This document shows, in pieces, positions 18,657 through 26,493 of a stretch of DNA of 64,000 bases. The DNA lies in assembly GCA_031425525.1 (NCBI GenBank), contig JANPJM010000093.1, positions 8,032 through 72,031 of the forward strand, given 5' to 3'. The position numbers and the translations under genes were made by a program. Below the pieces are notes generated by a model, which did no database searches, was not told the origin of the DNA, and saw only the letters and a list, made by a program, of their open reading frames with translations. The DNA is from JANNMJ01 sp031425525 (GTDB taxonomy: Bacteria > Bacteroidota > Bacteroidia > Cytophagales > Hymenobacteraceae). The number at the start of each line of letters is the position of its first letter. Within the stretch, counting starts at the first letter, position 1.

Positions 18657-18730
18657 GGTTTAGTTTTTAGGCATTTTTTAGGTACACACTGCGCGATTCA
18701 ATCGGACTAAACCTTAAAAACTAAACCCTA
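18654..18730. repeat. Heptamer-based inverted repeat (TTTAGGG type)
   Basis: Left arm TAGGGTTTAGTTTTTAGG (18654-18671) faces right arm CCTTAAAAACTAAACCCTA (18712-18730). The arms consist of variants of the 7-nt word TTTAGGG. It lies between convergent genes and overlaps the stop codon of the first, so it may act as a terminator. A relative is at 40671. Confidence 0.7.
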
Positions 18731-18734
18731 AAAA

Positions 18735-19478
18735 CTACCCCACCACCCGCTCCAGCCGCGCGCTGACTTCGGGCCAGTTGATGACGTTGAAGAATGCTTC
18801 TACGTAATCCTTGCGCTTGTTTTGGTACTTGAGGTAGTAGGCGTGTTCCCAGACATCGCATACCAAAAGGGGCGTAGTTGTCCAGAGAGCTAGATTTTGG
18901 TGCTTTTCGGCTTGCAGTATGATGAGCCGGTCGGCGGCGGGCTCGTAAGCGAGAATGCCCCAGCCGGCGCCTTCTACGGCGGTGGTAGCGGCGACGAAAT
19001 GCGCCTTGAAATCGTCGTAGGAGCCGAAACTTTTGGCGATATAGCCGCTGAGCTTTTCACTGAGCTTACGGTCGTTTTTGGCGGGCGCCATCCCATCCCA
19101 AAACAGCGTGTGCAGCAGGTGGCCGGAGCCATGGAAGGCGGCTTCGCGCTCCCAGTGCGCCACTAGGCTGAAATCTTTCTTCTCGCGCGCCGCTTTCAAC
19201 TCGTCGAGCGCCTTATTGAGCCCTTTGACGTACGCCGCGTGGTGGGCGTCGTGGTGGAGTTTCATCGTGGCCTCGTCGATGTGGGGTTCCAGCGCGTTGT
19301 AAGCGTAGGGCAGCGCGGGCAAAATGTACTGCCCTTTCTCATCCACGACTTTGGTTTTGCCCAGAGGGCCGTCTTTGGCGGGGCTATCGGCAGCGGCGGC
19401 GGCAAACAGTGGGGCGGTGGGCAACAGGCCCGCCAGACCGGCTACGGCGCCGGTTTTCAGAAACTCGCGAGTGGTCAT
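18735..19478 (-). CDS. Exported Fe/Mn superoxide dismutase
   Basis: The enzyme converts superoxide to oxygen and hydrogen peroxide. The 247-residue form starts at the ATG at 19478. About 35 residues precede the catalytic domain; MTTREFLKTGAVAGLAGLLP resembles a Tat leader with a single Arg and then Ala-rich sequence, so the enzyme is probably periplasmic or a membrane-released form. The metal ligands of the family are present: His75 in KLHHDAHH, His123 in SGHLLHTLFW, Asp208 and His212 in DVWEHAYYLKYQ. Metal preference (Fe or Mn) is not decidable by eye. It is convergent with the small exported protein. Confidence 0.95.
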   Translation of the reverse strand: MTTREFLKTGAVAGLAGLLPTAPLFAAAAADSPAKDGPLGKTKVVDEKGQYILPALPYAYNALEPHIDEATMKLHHDAHHAAYVKGLNKALDELKAAREKKDFSLVAHWEREAAFHGSGHLLHTLFWDGMAPAKNDRKLSEKLSGYIAKSFGSYDDFKAHFVAATTAVEGAGWGILAYEPAADRLIILQAEKHQNLALWTTTPLLVCDVWEHAYYLKYQNKRKDYVEAFFNVINWPEVSARLERVVG

Positions 19479-19570
19479 TGGGGTACGGGGAGGAAGGCAA
19501 AACGGCTCCATTGCCGCCCGCCATACAAACGTACCCCGCAACGGGCGGAAAGTTCGGTCTTAGCTCGATT

Positions 19571-20122
19571 TCAATAACTCCCGAACGGCACCGTCTGCGC
19601 GTTCGTCGCGAACAAGTTGCCGGCGGCCGGGGCCGTGTGGCGCGCCTCGTGGCGGAGCAGCCATTGCTTGACTGCCGTGCCGCCCACGAAGCCCGTGAGC
19701 TTGCCGCCCGTACCGATCACGCGGTGGCACGGCACCACGATAGCCAGCGGGTTGGCCGCGTTGGCGCCACCCACCGCCCGCACCGCCAGCGCATCGCCGA
19801 GCTTACGGGCCAGCGCCGAGTACGTAGTGGTGCTGCCGTAGGGCAAGGCCCGCAACTCGGCCCACACCCGCTGCTGAAACGGCGTGCCGACGGGCGCCAT
19901 CGGAAAATCGAACCCGACGCGGGTACCCGCAAAATATTCATCGAGCTGCTGCTCAACTGTGGCGAGCAGCGCCGTTGGGGGCGTATCAGCGGCCTTATCG
20001 GCCGCCACGCCGAGGGAATCGGTTGCGGTTGATGCGAATCGTATTTCGCACAGCGCCGTTGAAGTGGCAATCAGGCATAATAGCCCGACAGGCGAGGCCA
20101 CATGATAAGTAAAAAGCACCAA
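19571..20122 (-). CDS. ogt: Methylated-DNA--protein-cysteine S-methyltransferase
   Basis: This suicide enzyme removes alkyl groups from O6-alkylguanine. The 183-residue product contains the DNA-binding winged helix (TPFQQRVWAELRALPYGSTT) and the active-site motif PCHRVIG with acceptor Cys132. The Asn-hinge region (AVGGANAANPLAIVVPCHR) is intact. The C-terminal tail beyond KQWLLRHEA is about 20 residues longer than usual. It lies 92 bp upstream of the superoxide dismutase start on the same strand. Confidence 0.93.
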   Translation of the reverse strand: MVLFTYHVASPVGLLCLIATSTALCEIRFASTATDSLGVAADKAADTPPTALLATVEQQLDEYFAGTRVGFDFPMAPVGTPFQQRVWAELRALPYGSTTTYSALARKLGDALAVRAVGGANAANPLAIVVPCHRVIGTGGKLTGFVGGTAVKQWLLRHEARHTAPAAGNLFATNAQTVPFGSY

Positions 20123-20227
20123 GAAAGCAGGAAAAAGGCAGAGAAGGAGAGCGAAGTAGGGTGCGCAGCGCCCAAGCGAATGGGCTGCAACCGTAGGAGA
20201 AGTAGCGAGTGGAAGGTGGGGGTGCCC

Positions 20228-20938
20228 TTAGCGACCCAGTTCGTAGCCAAGCCGAACCTCCACGGCCAGCGTGGCGCGGCGGAAAGTTCCGGGGGTAGTG
20301 GTAGGGCCGAAATCGGGACGGAAACCGCACTCCCACTCATCGTAAAAGCCGAAGGCTGTGGGGTCTAAGCGGCTTTCTTCACGGGTTTGGTAGCGGATAT
20401 TGCCCGCCCGCAAACCGCCGCCCACGGCCATATCCAGGCGCCAGTGCGCGTCGAGGGGTATCACCACGCCCAATTTCACCACGCCGCCCAGCACCGTGCG
20501 CTGCACGCGCGCGCTGGTATACTGCCAGCGCTCGCCGTCGCGGAAGAAAGTGCCCGCGCCGGCATCGAACTGCTGCCCGACCCGAAACCCCGCCACCGCC
20601 GCGTAAAACGGCGAAGCCGGCATATAATAGCGCCCTTCGAGATGGGCTTTCTGGAAGCGGTCGTGGAGAGGTTTGCTGCCGCCGTACCCCCAGCCGAGGT
20701 TGCGCATCTGGTGCCCGTAGCTCGCTTCCAGCCCCCACAACGGCGAAATACGATATTCAGCCCCAAACCGGAAGGTGGGCGTCGTGGGGTCGAGCAGCGC
20801 CAAGGGCATCACCTTAATCGTCACTACGCCGGTCTGGGGCTTAGGCAAGGGCGCAACCTGGGCCTGCGCGCCCGCGCCACTCACTAAGGCGGCCCCGACG
20901 AGCAGCAGCATTTTTACTTTTTTGATATCAGTTTGCAT
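20228..20938 (-). CDS. Outer-membrane beta-barrel-like protein (DUF3575-like)
   Basis: The 236-residue protein has a signal peptide (VKMLLLVGAALVSGAGAQAQ) and a mature part of alternating hydrophobic strands: GVVTIKVMPLALLDPTTPTF, GAEYRISPLWGLEASYGH, HLEGRYYMP, FYAAVAGFRVGQQF, VKLGVVIPLDAHWRLDMAVG, LAVEVRLGYELGR. The 'strand ... aGGGLR' feature and small size resemble DUF3575 barrels of Bacteroidota. Function unknown. It is divergent from ruvB; the 208-bp gap between them is AT-richer and holds both promoters. Confidence 0.72.
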   Translation of the reverse strand: MQTDIKKVKMLLLVGAALVSGAGAQAQVAPLPKPQTGVVTIKVMPLALLDPTTPTFRFGAEYRISPLWGLEASYGHQMRNLGWGYGGSKPLHDRFQKAHLEGRYYMPASPFYAAVAGFRVGQQFDAGAGTFFRDGERWQYTSARVQRTVLGGVVKLGVVIPLDAHWRLDMAVGGGLRAGNIRYQTREESRLDPTAFGFYDEWECGFRPDFGPTTTPGTFRRATLAVEVRLGYELGR

Positions 20939-21146
20939 AGAGGTCAGATAGCAGCCGGAATGAAGCCCGAACTTGCTGCTGATGCTCTAAAGTACAGCCT
21001 GCTCTTGGCACCACTTTTTTCAATCGAATAAATTGACGTTTCTTTAGCCCATCGGGAAGTTTTTCCGGACGAACGGGGTTTTCCACCAACGGCCTACACG
21101 GCCCTCAACCTCCCATAACAGCGCTTTTTAGCCTCTGCAATTTCTT

Positions 21147-22181
21147 ATGCGTGAAGCATTTCTAACAGGTTCCGCCGCGCAAATGACGGATTCGGATAAA
21201 GAAATCGATAAGGCGCTCCGGCCGCTGTCGTTCGATGATTTCGCCGGTCAGGATAAAATTGTCGAAAACCTCAAAATCTTCGTGACGGCCGCCCGGCGCC
21301 GTGGCGAAGCCCTCGACCACGTGCTGCTGCACGGCCCGCCCGGCTTGGGCAAAACCACACTCTCGCACATCATTGCCGCTGAGCTGGGCGCGGGCATCAA
21401 GATGACGAGCGGCCCGGTGCTGGACAAGCCTTCCGACCTGGCCGGGCTGCTCACCAATCTGGAGCCGAACGATGTACTCTTCATCGACGAAATCCACCGC
21501 CTCAACCCCGTGGTGGAAGAGTACCTGTACTCGGCGATGGAGGATTATAAAATCGACATTATGCTCGATTCCGGCCCCGCTGCGCGTTCCGTGCAAATCG
21601 GGCTCAACCCGTTCACGCTCATCGGGGCTACCACACGCTCGGGGATGCTGACGGCGCCGCTGCGGGCGCGGTTTTCCATCACGTGCCGGCTCGAATACTA
21701 CGATGCCAAGCTGCTGAAATCCATCGTCGAGCGGTCGGCGGGGATTTTGGGTACGCCCATCCACGAGGATGCAGCGTGGGAAATTGCCCGGCGCTCGCGC
21801 GGGACGCCGCGCATCGCCAACAACCTGCTGCGCCGCACCCGCGATTTCGCGCAGGTCAAGGGCGATGGCACCATCGATGTGGCCATCGCCAAATTCGGCC
21901 TCAACGCGCTCGATGTCGATCAAAATGGCCTCGACGATATGGACAACCGCATCCTGTCCACCATCATCGACAAGTTCAAGGGTGGCCCGGTAGGCATTAC
22001 CACCATTGCGACGGCGTGCGGCGAGGAAGCCGAAACCATTGAGGAAGTCTACGAGCCGTTCCTGATTCAGGAGGGCTACCTGATGCGCACCTCACGCGGG
22101 CGCGAAGCCACCGAGTTGGCTTACCGCCACTTGGGCAAAGTGCCACCCGGCCAGCAAACGGGCCTGTTCGGCAGCGAATAG
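21147..22181 (+). CDS. ruvB: Holliday junction branch migration helicase RuvB
   Basis: RuvB is the AAA+ motor that, with RuvA, drives branch migration of Holliday junctions. The 344-residue product has Walker A GPPGLGKT (63-70), Walker B LFIDEIHRLN, the arginine-finger region GATTRSGMLTAPLRARF, and the C-terminal winged helix ending YLMRTSRGREATELAYRHLG. The start at 21147 (MREAFLTGSAAQM) is the only one that keeps the common Bacteroidota N-terminus. ruvA is not here, as in many Bacteroidota. A strong hairpin follows the stop. Confidence 0.97.
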   Translation: MREAFLTGSAAQMTDSDKEIDKALRPLSFDDFAGQDKIVENLKIFVTAARRRGEALDHVLLHGPPGLGKTTLSHIIAAELGAGIKMTSGPVLDKPSDLAGLLTNLEPNDVLFIDEIHRLNPVVEEYLYSAMEDYKIDIMLDSGPAARSVQIGLNPFTLIGATTRSGMLTAPLRARFSITCRLEYYDAKLLKSIVERSAGILGTPIHEDAAWEIARRSRGTPRIANNLLRRTRDFAQVKGDGTIDVAIAKFGLNALDVDQNGLDDMDNRILSTIIDKFKGGPVGITTIATACGEEAETIEEVYEPFLIQEGYLMRTSRGREATELAYRHLGKVPPGQQTGLFGSE

Positions 22182-22202
22182 GGGTAAAAATGCTGCAAAT
22201 GA

Positions 22203-22243
22203 AAACGCCCGGCTGGTTGCGAAATGCAACCGGCCGGGCGTTT
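22203..22243 (+). terminator. ruvB terminator
   Basis: Arms AAACGCCCGGCTGGTTGC (22203-22220) and GCAACCGGCCGGGCGTTT (22226-22243) form an 18-bp stem with one G-T pair and the loop GAAAT, followed by TTTC. It starts 22 bp after the ruvB stop. Confidence 0.85.
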
Positions 22244-22263
22244 CTGCGCGTTAGTTTTGCCTT

Positions 22264-22597
22264 ATGAATATTCAGGAAATCGCGAATCGCATTGCCGCGT
22301 TGCCGTGCGCGCCAGCAGGAGGTACTGCATTTTGTCGAGTACGTCGAGCAACGCCCGCGACGGCGCAGCCGTCGGAATCGTGCGCAAGCCGTGCTGGCAC
22401 CTGATTCGGAAGCAACGCCGGCCCCACCAGCTTCTGATGCCGAAAAGGAAGAAAAATCAAAGTATTCCGACCTTTTTGGGATTTGGGCCGGCCCCGAATA
22501 CGATCACATCACAGACAGCGTAGAGTCGGTGCGTGAGCAACGTCGTAAACATTGGGGTTCTGGGCGGTGGAACAAGAAAAGCAATGAGGAAGCCTGA
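22264..22597 (+). pseudogene. Frameshifted antitoxin-like gene (DUF2281 type)
   Basis: From the ATG at 22264 the frame reads MNIQEIANRIAALP, the classic start of DUF2281-type antitoxins. It then loses register; the expected continuation QQEVLHFVEYVEQR appears in another frame from about 22310 to 22345. Seven bases lie between the LP and QQE codons, where a multiple of three is expected, so an indel near 22305 has broken the gene. The downstream part (EYDHITDSVESVREQRRKHWG) stays open to the TGA at 22595, which overlaps the toxin ATG in TGATG, the coupling expected of a toxin-antitoxin operon. A sequencing error is the main alternative. Confidence 0.65.
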
Positions 22598-22851
22598 TGA
22601 TTTTAGTCGATTCCGATATTATCATCGATGCTCAACGTGGCGATGAGACTGTCCCGCGTTGGTTCGGCCAACACGCGCCCGGTGAGTTGTTTAAGCGGCT
22701 GCCCAGCAAGTATGCCACATTTGTCATTGCGAGGAGGAGGCTCTGCCACGACGTGGCAATCCTCGTTTACTCGGGGCGAATACTCTGCTACTGCGCCGAG
22801 CAAACGAGGATTGCTTTGTCGCAAAGCCTCCTCGCAATGACAAAATACTGA
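22597..22851 (+). pseudogene. PIN-domain toxin remnant disrupted by a repeat element
   Basis: The first 17 codons (MILVDSDIIIDAQRGDE) are a textbook start of a VapC-type PIN ribonuclease, with the first catalytic Asp. Within 42 codons the frame enters the inverted-repeat element at 22723-22841, and the rest of the ORF is translated repeat (RRRLCHDVAIL...). None of the remaining PIN acidic residues can be found downstream. The toxin is therefore truncated at about a third of its length. With the frameshifted antitoxin, this is a dead VapBC-type locus; an intact one is at 34740-35421. Confidence 0.7.
22723..22841. repeat. Inverted-doublet element, GTCATTGCGAGG family, copy 1
   Basis: A 119-bp palindromic element with ends GTCATTGCGAGGAGG and CCTCCTCGCAATGAC. 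Inside, GTGGCAATCCTCGTTT is mirrored by AAACGAGGATTGC. The whole can fold into one long imperfect hairpin. It has no coding capacity of its own and interrupts the PIN toxin. Copies 2 and 3 are at 40124 and 45808. Confidence 0.85.
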
Positions 22852-22920
22852 GTAGTTTTTGGCTTGCTGCTTATCAGCCGGTTTAATGCTCGTCAGTTAC
22901 CCCTGACCCAGCGGCCGTCG

Positions 22921-23946
22921 TTAGCGCGCAATCTTGTACGAAACGCCAATCCCGATCACCTGCTTGTATTGCAGACGCGGGCCGGTACCGGTTTGGGTTT
23001 TTACGTTGTTGATGGTTTCGTACTGCGGCACATCCACATCATCATCATACACGAGCGCCACGAACAATGACGACGCGAGGTATTTACTCACTTTGAGCGT
23101 CAGCAGAGCATCGAAATTGACGTCGACATTGCCGCGTTTACTCTTTTCCGAATTCGTGTAATTGTTGAAGAGTGTGGCGCGCGTGAGCAGGTTTACGTTT
23201 TTGCTTAAATCTTTCTGAAACCGACCGGTGATGATGGCCCCGAATTCGGAACGTATATTCTCGCCCTTTTTCGTGCGGACGCCGGCCGCGTCGAACTCAC
23301 CTTTCGTGACGCCGAAAGCGCCCTGGTCGGCGAGGGTTTGGTCGGTTACGAAGGTGAATCGGCCGGTCAGCGGCGAGAAGAAGGCTGTGAAGTATTGGTT
23401 GGGCCGAAAGTCGAGCCCTGCCGCCAGCGTGAGATACGCCGGTGCTAATCCACGCGAAATGAGTGGTGGGGGCGTAGCATCGCCGCTGAAATCATAGCCG
23501 GGCGCAAATTGTGTTCGGAAGTTGAACAACCCGGCGTAATAAAATTTGCCGAACGCTAAACGACCGTATTTTGAGTTCAATTCTACTTTATCTTCGTTTT
23601 TACGCATCGGGGCATCGCCTTGCTTGATCAGGCCGTAACCGGCGTCGAGGTTCGTATCCCACGCCACCGGCCCTTTATGGTAGCGCAAATAATACGAAAT
23701 AAGCCCATTGACGGCAATGGCGCTTTCGCCGCCGCCTGCCCAGTTGCTGAGCGTGGTTTGGGTGAAGTTAACGGCGTTGAAACCGCCGTAACGCCACGTT
23801 TTGACGGTATCGGCAAACTCGGCCTGTTCGGGTTTGAGCAATTCTTTGGGGGGCGCTACCACCTGCGCGGCAACCGACGAACAAAGAATAACAGAAAGCG
23901 CTAACGACCCGAAGGCCGCCCGCGCGGTAGTAGAAAAAAGACGCAT
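22921..23946 (-). CDS. DUF3078 outer-membrane protein
   Basis: The 341-residue product starts at the ATG at 23946 with a signal peptide (MRLFSTTARAAFGSLALSVI, cleavage near VAAQ). The mature part opens with DTVKTWRYGGFNAVNFTQTT and LSNWAGGGESAIAVNG, hallmark motifs of DUF3078. A run of amphipathic strands ends GPRLQYKQVIGIGVSYKIAR, typical of an outer-membrane beta-barrel. It probably sits in the outer membrane; no function is known. It is divergent from queG. Confidence 0.85.
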   Translation of the reverse strand: MRLFSTTARAAFGSLALSVILCSSVAAQVVAPPKELLKPEQAEFADTVKTWRYGGFNAVNFTQTTLSNWAGGGESAIAVNGLISYYLRYHKGPVAWDTNLDAGYGLIKQGDAPMRKNEDKVELNSKYGRLAFGKFYYAGLFNFRTQFAPGYDFSGDATPPPLISRGLAPAYLTLAAGLDFRPNQYFTAFFSPLTGRFTFVTDQTLADQGAFGVTKGEFDAAGVRTKKGENIRSEFGAIITGRFQKDLSKNVNLLTRATLFNNYTNSEKSKRGNVDVNFDALLTLKVSKYLASSLFVALVYDDDVDVPQYETINNVKTQTGTGPRLQYKQVIGIGVSYKIAR

Positions 23947-24119
23947 ACTGCGGCAGAAAAAAGAAGATGTGTAATTCAGCAGTATAGCCGAACCGCAGCA
24001 AAGTAACGGCCGGTTGCGGGCTCGCACCGAATTTGCCCGCTCCGGCGGCGGTTAGCGCAGGGTTGGCGCTGGCTGCGCCAGACCTTTACGCCGCCCACCG
24101 TTCCCGTCATCCTGCCCGA

Positions 24120-25112
24120 ATGCCCTCGCCGCACTTACCGTCATCGCCGACTGAACTGGCCCGCCGTGCGGCCCTCGTCAAGGCGTGGGCCGTGGAACTG
24201 GGTTTTATGCGTTGCGGCATCAGCCGGGCTGAGTTTCTGGAGGAAGAAGCGCCGCGCCTCGAATCGTGGCTGACGCGCAACCTGCACGGCCGAATGGGCT
24301 ATATGGCCAACCATTTCGACAAGCGCCTCGACCCGCGCCGCCTTGTGCCAGGCGCCAAAACGGTGGTCAGTGTGCTGCTCAATTATTACCCGCCCGAGGA
24401 AGTGCGCCAGCGCCCCGACGTGCCCCGAATCAGCAAATATGCGTACGGGCGCGATTACCACTTCGTGATCAAAGACAAGCTGTTTGCCCTGCTGAACCGG
24501 GTGCGGGCCGAAATCGGCGATGTCGGCGGGCGCGTGTTCGTCGATTCGGCGCCGGTGATGGATAAGGCGTGGGCCAAAAAAGCCGGCCTCGGTTGGATGG
24601 GCCGCCATACCAACCTGATTACGCCGCGCGTCGGGTCGTTTTACTTTATCGCCGAGTTGATTCTCGATCTGGAAATGGCGCCCGACGCCGCCGAGCTACC
24701 CGATTACTGCGGTTCCTGCACGCGCTGCCTCGATGCGTGCCCCACCGATGCGCTGCATACGCCGTACGAAGTGGACGCCAAGCGGTGCATTTCGTACCTC
24801 ACCATCGAGCTACGCGACCGCCTCCCGCCCGAATACGTCGATAAGCTCGACGGTTGGGCTTTCGGCTGCGATATCTGCCAGGATGTGTGCCCGTGGAACC
24901 GCTTCGCGCGCCCGCACCAGGAAAGTCAGTTTCTGCCTCACCCGATGCTGCCCGACCTGCCGCCGGCCGATTGGGAAGAACTATCCGAAGAAATTTTCAG
25001 CGCGCTCTTCGCCGAGTCGGCCGTGCAGCGCGCGGGCATCGAGAAGCTGCGCGATTCGGTACGCGGCGCCGGGTGGCGTGCGCGGGATGAGGCTCCGGGC
25101 AAAAAAGCGTAA
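24120..25112 (+). CDS. queG: Epoxyqueuosine reductase QueG
   Basis: QueG performs the last step of queuosine synthesis in tRNA, reducing epoxyqueuosine with a cobalamin and two [4Fe-4S] clusters. I use the ATG at 24120, giving 330 residues; the frame upstream is not family-like. Key motifs: VDSAPVMDKAWAKKAGLGW and GRHTNLITP for cofactor and substrate binding, the first cluster motif CGSCTRCLDACPT, and the second CDICQDVCPWN. Both cluster sets are complete. The stop codon lies within a short palindromic repeat. Confidence 0.95.
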   Translation: MPSPHLPSSPTELARRAALVKAWAVELGFMRCGISRAEFLEEEAPRLESWLTRNLHGRMGYMANHFDKRLDPRRLVPGAKTVVSVLLNYYPPEEVRQRPDVPRISKYAYGRDYHFVIKDKLFALLNRVRAEIGDVGGRVFVDSAPVMDKAWAKKAGLGWMGRHTNLITPRVGSFYFIAELILDLEMAPDAAELPDYCGSCTRCLDACPTDALHTPYEVDAKRCISYLTIELRDRLPPEYVDKLDGWAFGCDICQDVCPWNRFARPHQESQFLPHPMLPDLPPADWEELSEEIFSALFAESAVQRAGIEKLRDSVRGAGWRARDEAPGKKA

Positions 25113-25131
25113 CGTCAAGCTCCTGCTTGGC
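25109..25131. repeat. Short palindromic repeat, copy 2 (GTAACGTCAAGC type)
   Basis: GTAACGTCAAGC (25109-25120), loop TCCT, then GCTTGGC (25125-25131). It matches the copy at 16776 but the loop is the reverse complement (TCCT against AGGA). The queG stop codon TAA lies inside the left arm. Confidence 0.7.
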
Positions 25132-25155
25132 ACACGACAAGCACACCCGAACCGG

Positions 25156-25341
25156 CTACACCGGTGCAAACGTGCGGTCGAGAATCGGCGAGTAACGGGC
25201 GGCGAACTGCTCGTAGCACCAGCTTCGGAGCTGGAGCAATTCGGCCGGGATGAGCGCGCGAACTGCCTTGCGCAGTTCCTTTTCGAACAAGTATCGATTG
25301 AAGCTGACTTTCAGCAAAATCGTTTTGATATAGTCCAGCAT
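25156..25341 (-). CDS. Small conserved-looking hypothetical protein
   Basis: The 61-residue product begins MLDYIKTILLKVSFNRYLFE and continues KELRKAVRALIPAELLQLRS. It is basic and helical, with a pattern (KVSF...LF.KELRKA...L...E...L..W) that I recall from short uncharacterised proteins of Cytophagales. No signal or membrane helix is clear. It is convergent with queG and separated from the ferritin-like cluster start by 200 bp in which I see no gene. Function unknown. Confidence 0.6.
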   Translation of the reverse strand: MLDYIKTILLKVSFNRYLFEKELRKAVRALIPAELLQLRSWCYEQFAARYSPILDRTFAPV

Positions 25342-25543
25342 GGGGCCAGCATTCTTGAGGAAAGCAACAGCAATTTCCGGCGGTACCCAACCACAAATCA
25401 GTACCGGCCGCCGGAACCAGTACCTACGCGGTTCTAACGGTCGAAGATACGTGATTTGCGACCTGATGCCACTATTCCCAGGATTTTATTGCGAAGTTCG
25501 ACTCAGGTCTACCCGCAAGGCACGCCTCGTTGCCATTGGACAC

Positions 25544-26473
25544 TTACATCGCCCGAAACTGCCCCAACAGCCGATCCAGGCTCGCCGTCGGCACCGATTC
25601 GCTTTGCGTCAGTGGGAAAGGTTGGTCGAAGGCGGCGGTCAGCACGTCGCGGGCCGGTAGTGGTTCGGGCAGCACGGCGGCCTCGCCGGTATAGGTCAGG
25701 TCGAGGACGTTGTACACGACGGCGCTGTCTTCGCCCTCATATGCCGGCACCTGTTCCAGAAAAAACGGCGGTAGTGTGGAACGATCACCATCTACCGGCC
25801 ACGGCTGCACGCCCGGCACGATGGCCGCACGCAGATGACGCACATCGGCCGCCAAGCGGCTCGTGGTGCCCAAAAATTGAGCTAATAGCTCGGCGAACAA
25901 GCCATTGCCGCCCAAGGTGTTGAGCCCGTTGATGAGCGTGCGGCTAAGGGTGTCGCCGAAAACCTGCGCCAGAAGTAGAAAATCCTCGTACGACGTGAAC
26001 GGGCTGAACGGCCCGCCGCCGGCAACATTGCGGTTGCCCGTAAAGTCGTAGGCTGCCGGCGCTTCTACGGCATCGCCGGAAAGGCTGATGCTGCCGCTGA
26101 GTTGCACGATCAGATTGTCGAGAATCGGCTGAATGGCTTCGAGACGGGCGCGGTCGGGCGCGGGCACTACCAGTGTAGGGCGGGCAAGCGCCTGCGCAAG
26201 CAGGGCTTGCTGTACGTACGCCGCCCGTAAAATCAAGTTGAAGGCATCGGTGACGATGGAGGCCACGCGCGGCCCCGGCCCGGCCGTAGCCGCGAACGCA
26301 GCGCCAACGGCCGGAATGGCCGCAAGCGCCCCACGCCCCAATTGCGCGAGAGCTGCGCGCCGAGAAGCCGCCGATGCGGGTGCCGCACTGGGCACGCCGG
26401 CAGTGGGTGAAATGGGAGAAACCGGAACAGAATCAACGGCGCCGAGGGCGTCGAGCCAAGCCAAAAGTTGCAC
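25544..26473 (-). CDS. Ferritin-like domain protein, degenerate copy B2
   Basis: The 309-residue product starts with GTG at 26473. It is homologous in layout to the protein at 27371: an N-terminal lead, an RRAALAQLGRGALAAIPAV segment matching RRAAFSHMFSAGKKISAAA, a helical region and a C-terminal tail. The Glu and ExxH motifs that hold the di-iron site in the relative are missing: LRLERLEYAFY corresponds to LILRAAYVQQAL, and SVEARHASYIRRL to LAADVRHLRAAI. The helical scaffold remains but metal binding is doubtful. It lies 20 bp after the gene at 26494, in the second of two ferritin-like gene pairs. Function unknown. Confidence 0.75.
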   Translation of the reverse strand: MQLLAWLDALGAVDSVPVSPISPTAGVPSAAPASAASRRAALAQLGRGALAAIPAVGAAFAATAGPGPRVASIVTDAFNLILRAAYVQQALLAQALARPTLVVPAPDRARLEAIQPILDNLIVQLSGSISLSGDAVEAPAAYDFTGNRNVAGGGPFSPFTSYEDFLLLAQVFGDTLSRTLINGLNTLGGNGLFAELLAQFLGTTSRLAADVRHLRAAIVPGVQPWPVDGDRSTLPPFFLEQVPAYEGEDSAVVYNVLDLTYTGEAAVLPEPLPARDVLTAAFDQPFPLTQSESVPTASLDRLLGQFRAM

Positions 26474-26493
26474 GGACGAAGCGAAAAAAGCGG

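Noticed and set aside
18654..18730. Telomere repeat or linear-replicon end
   Set aside because: Only a few TTTAGGG words in hairpin form, internal to the chromosome; no other sign of a replicon end.
22597..22851. Intact 84-residue PIN toxin
   Set aside because: Only the first third is PIN-like; the remainder is translated repeat sequence.
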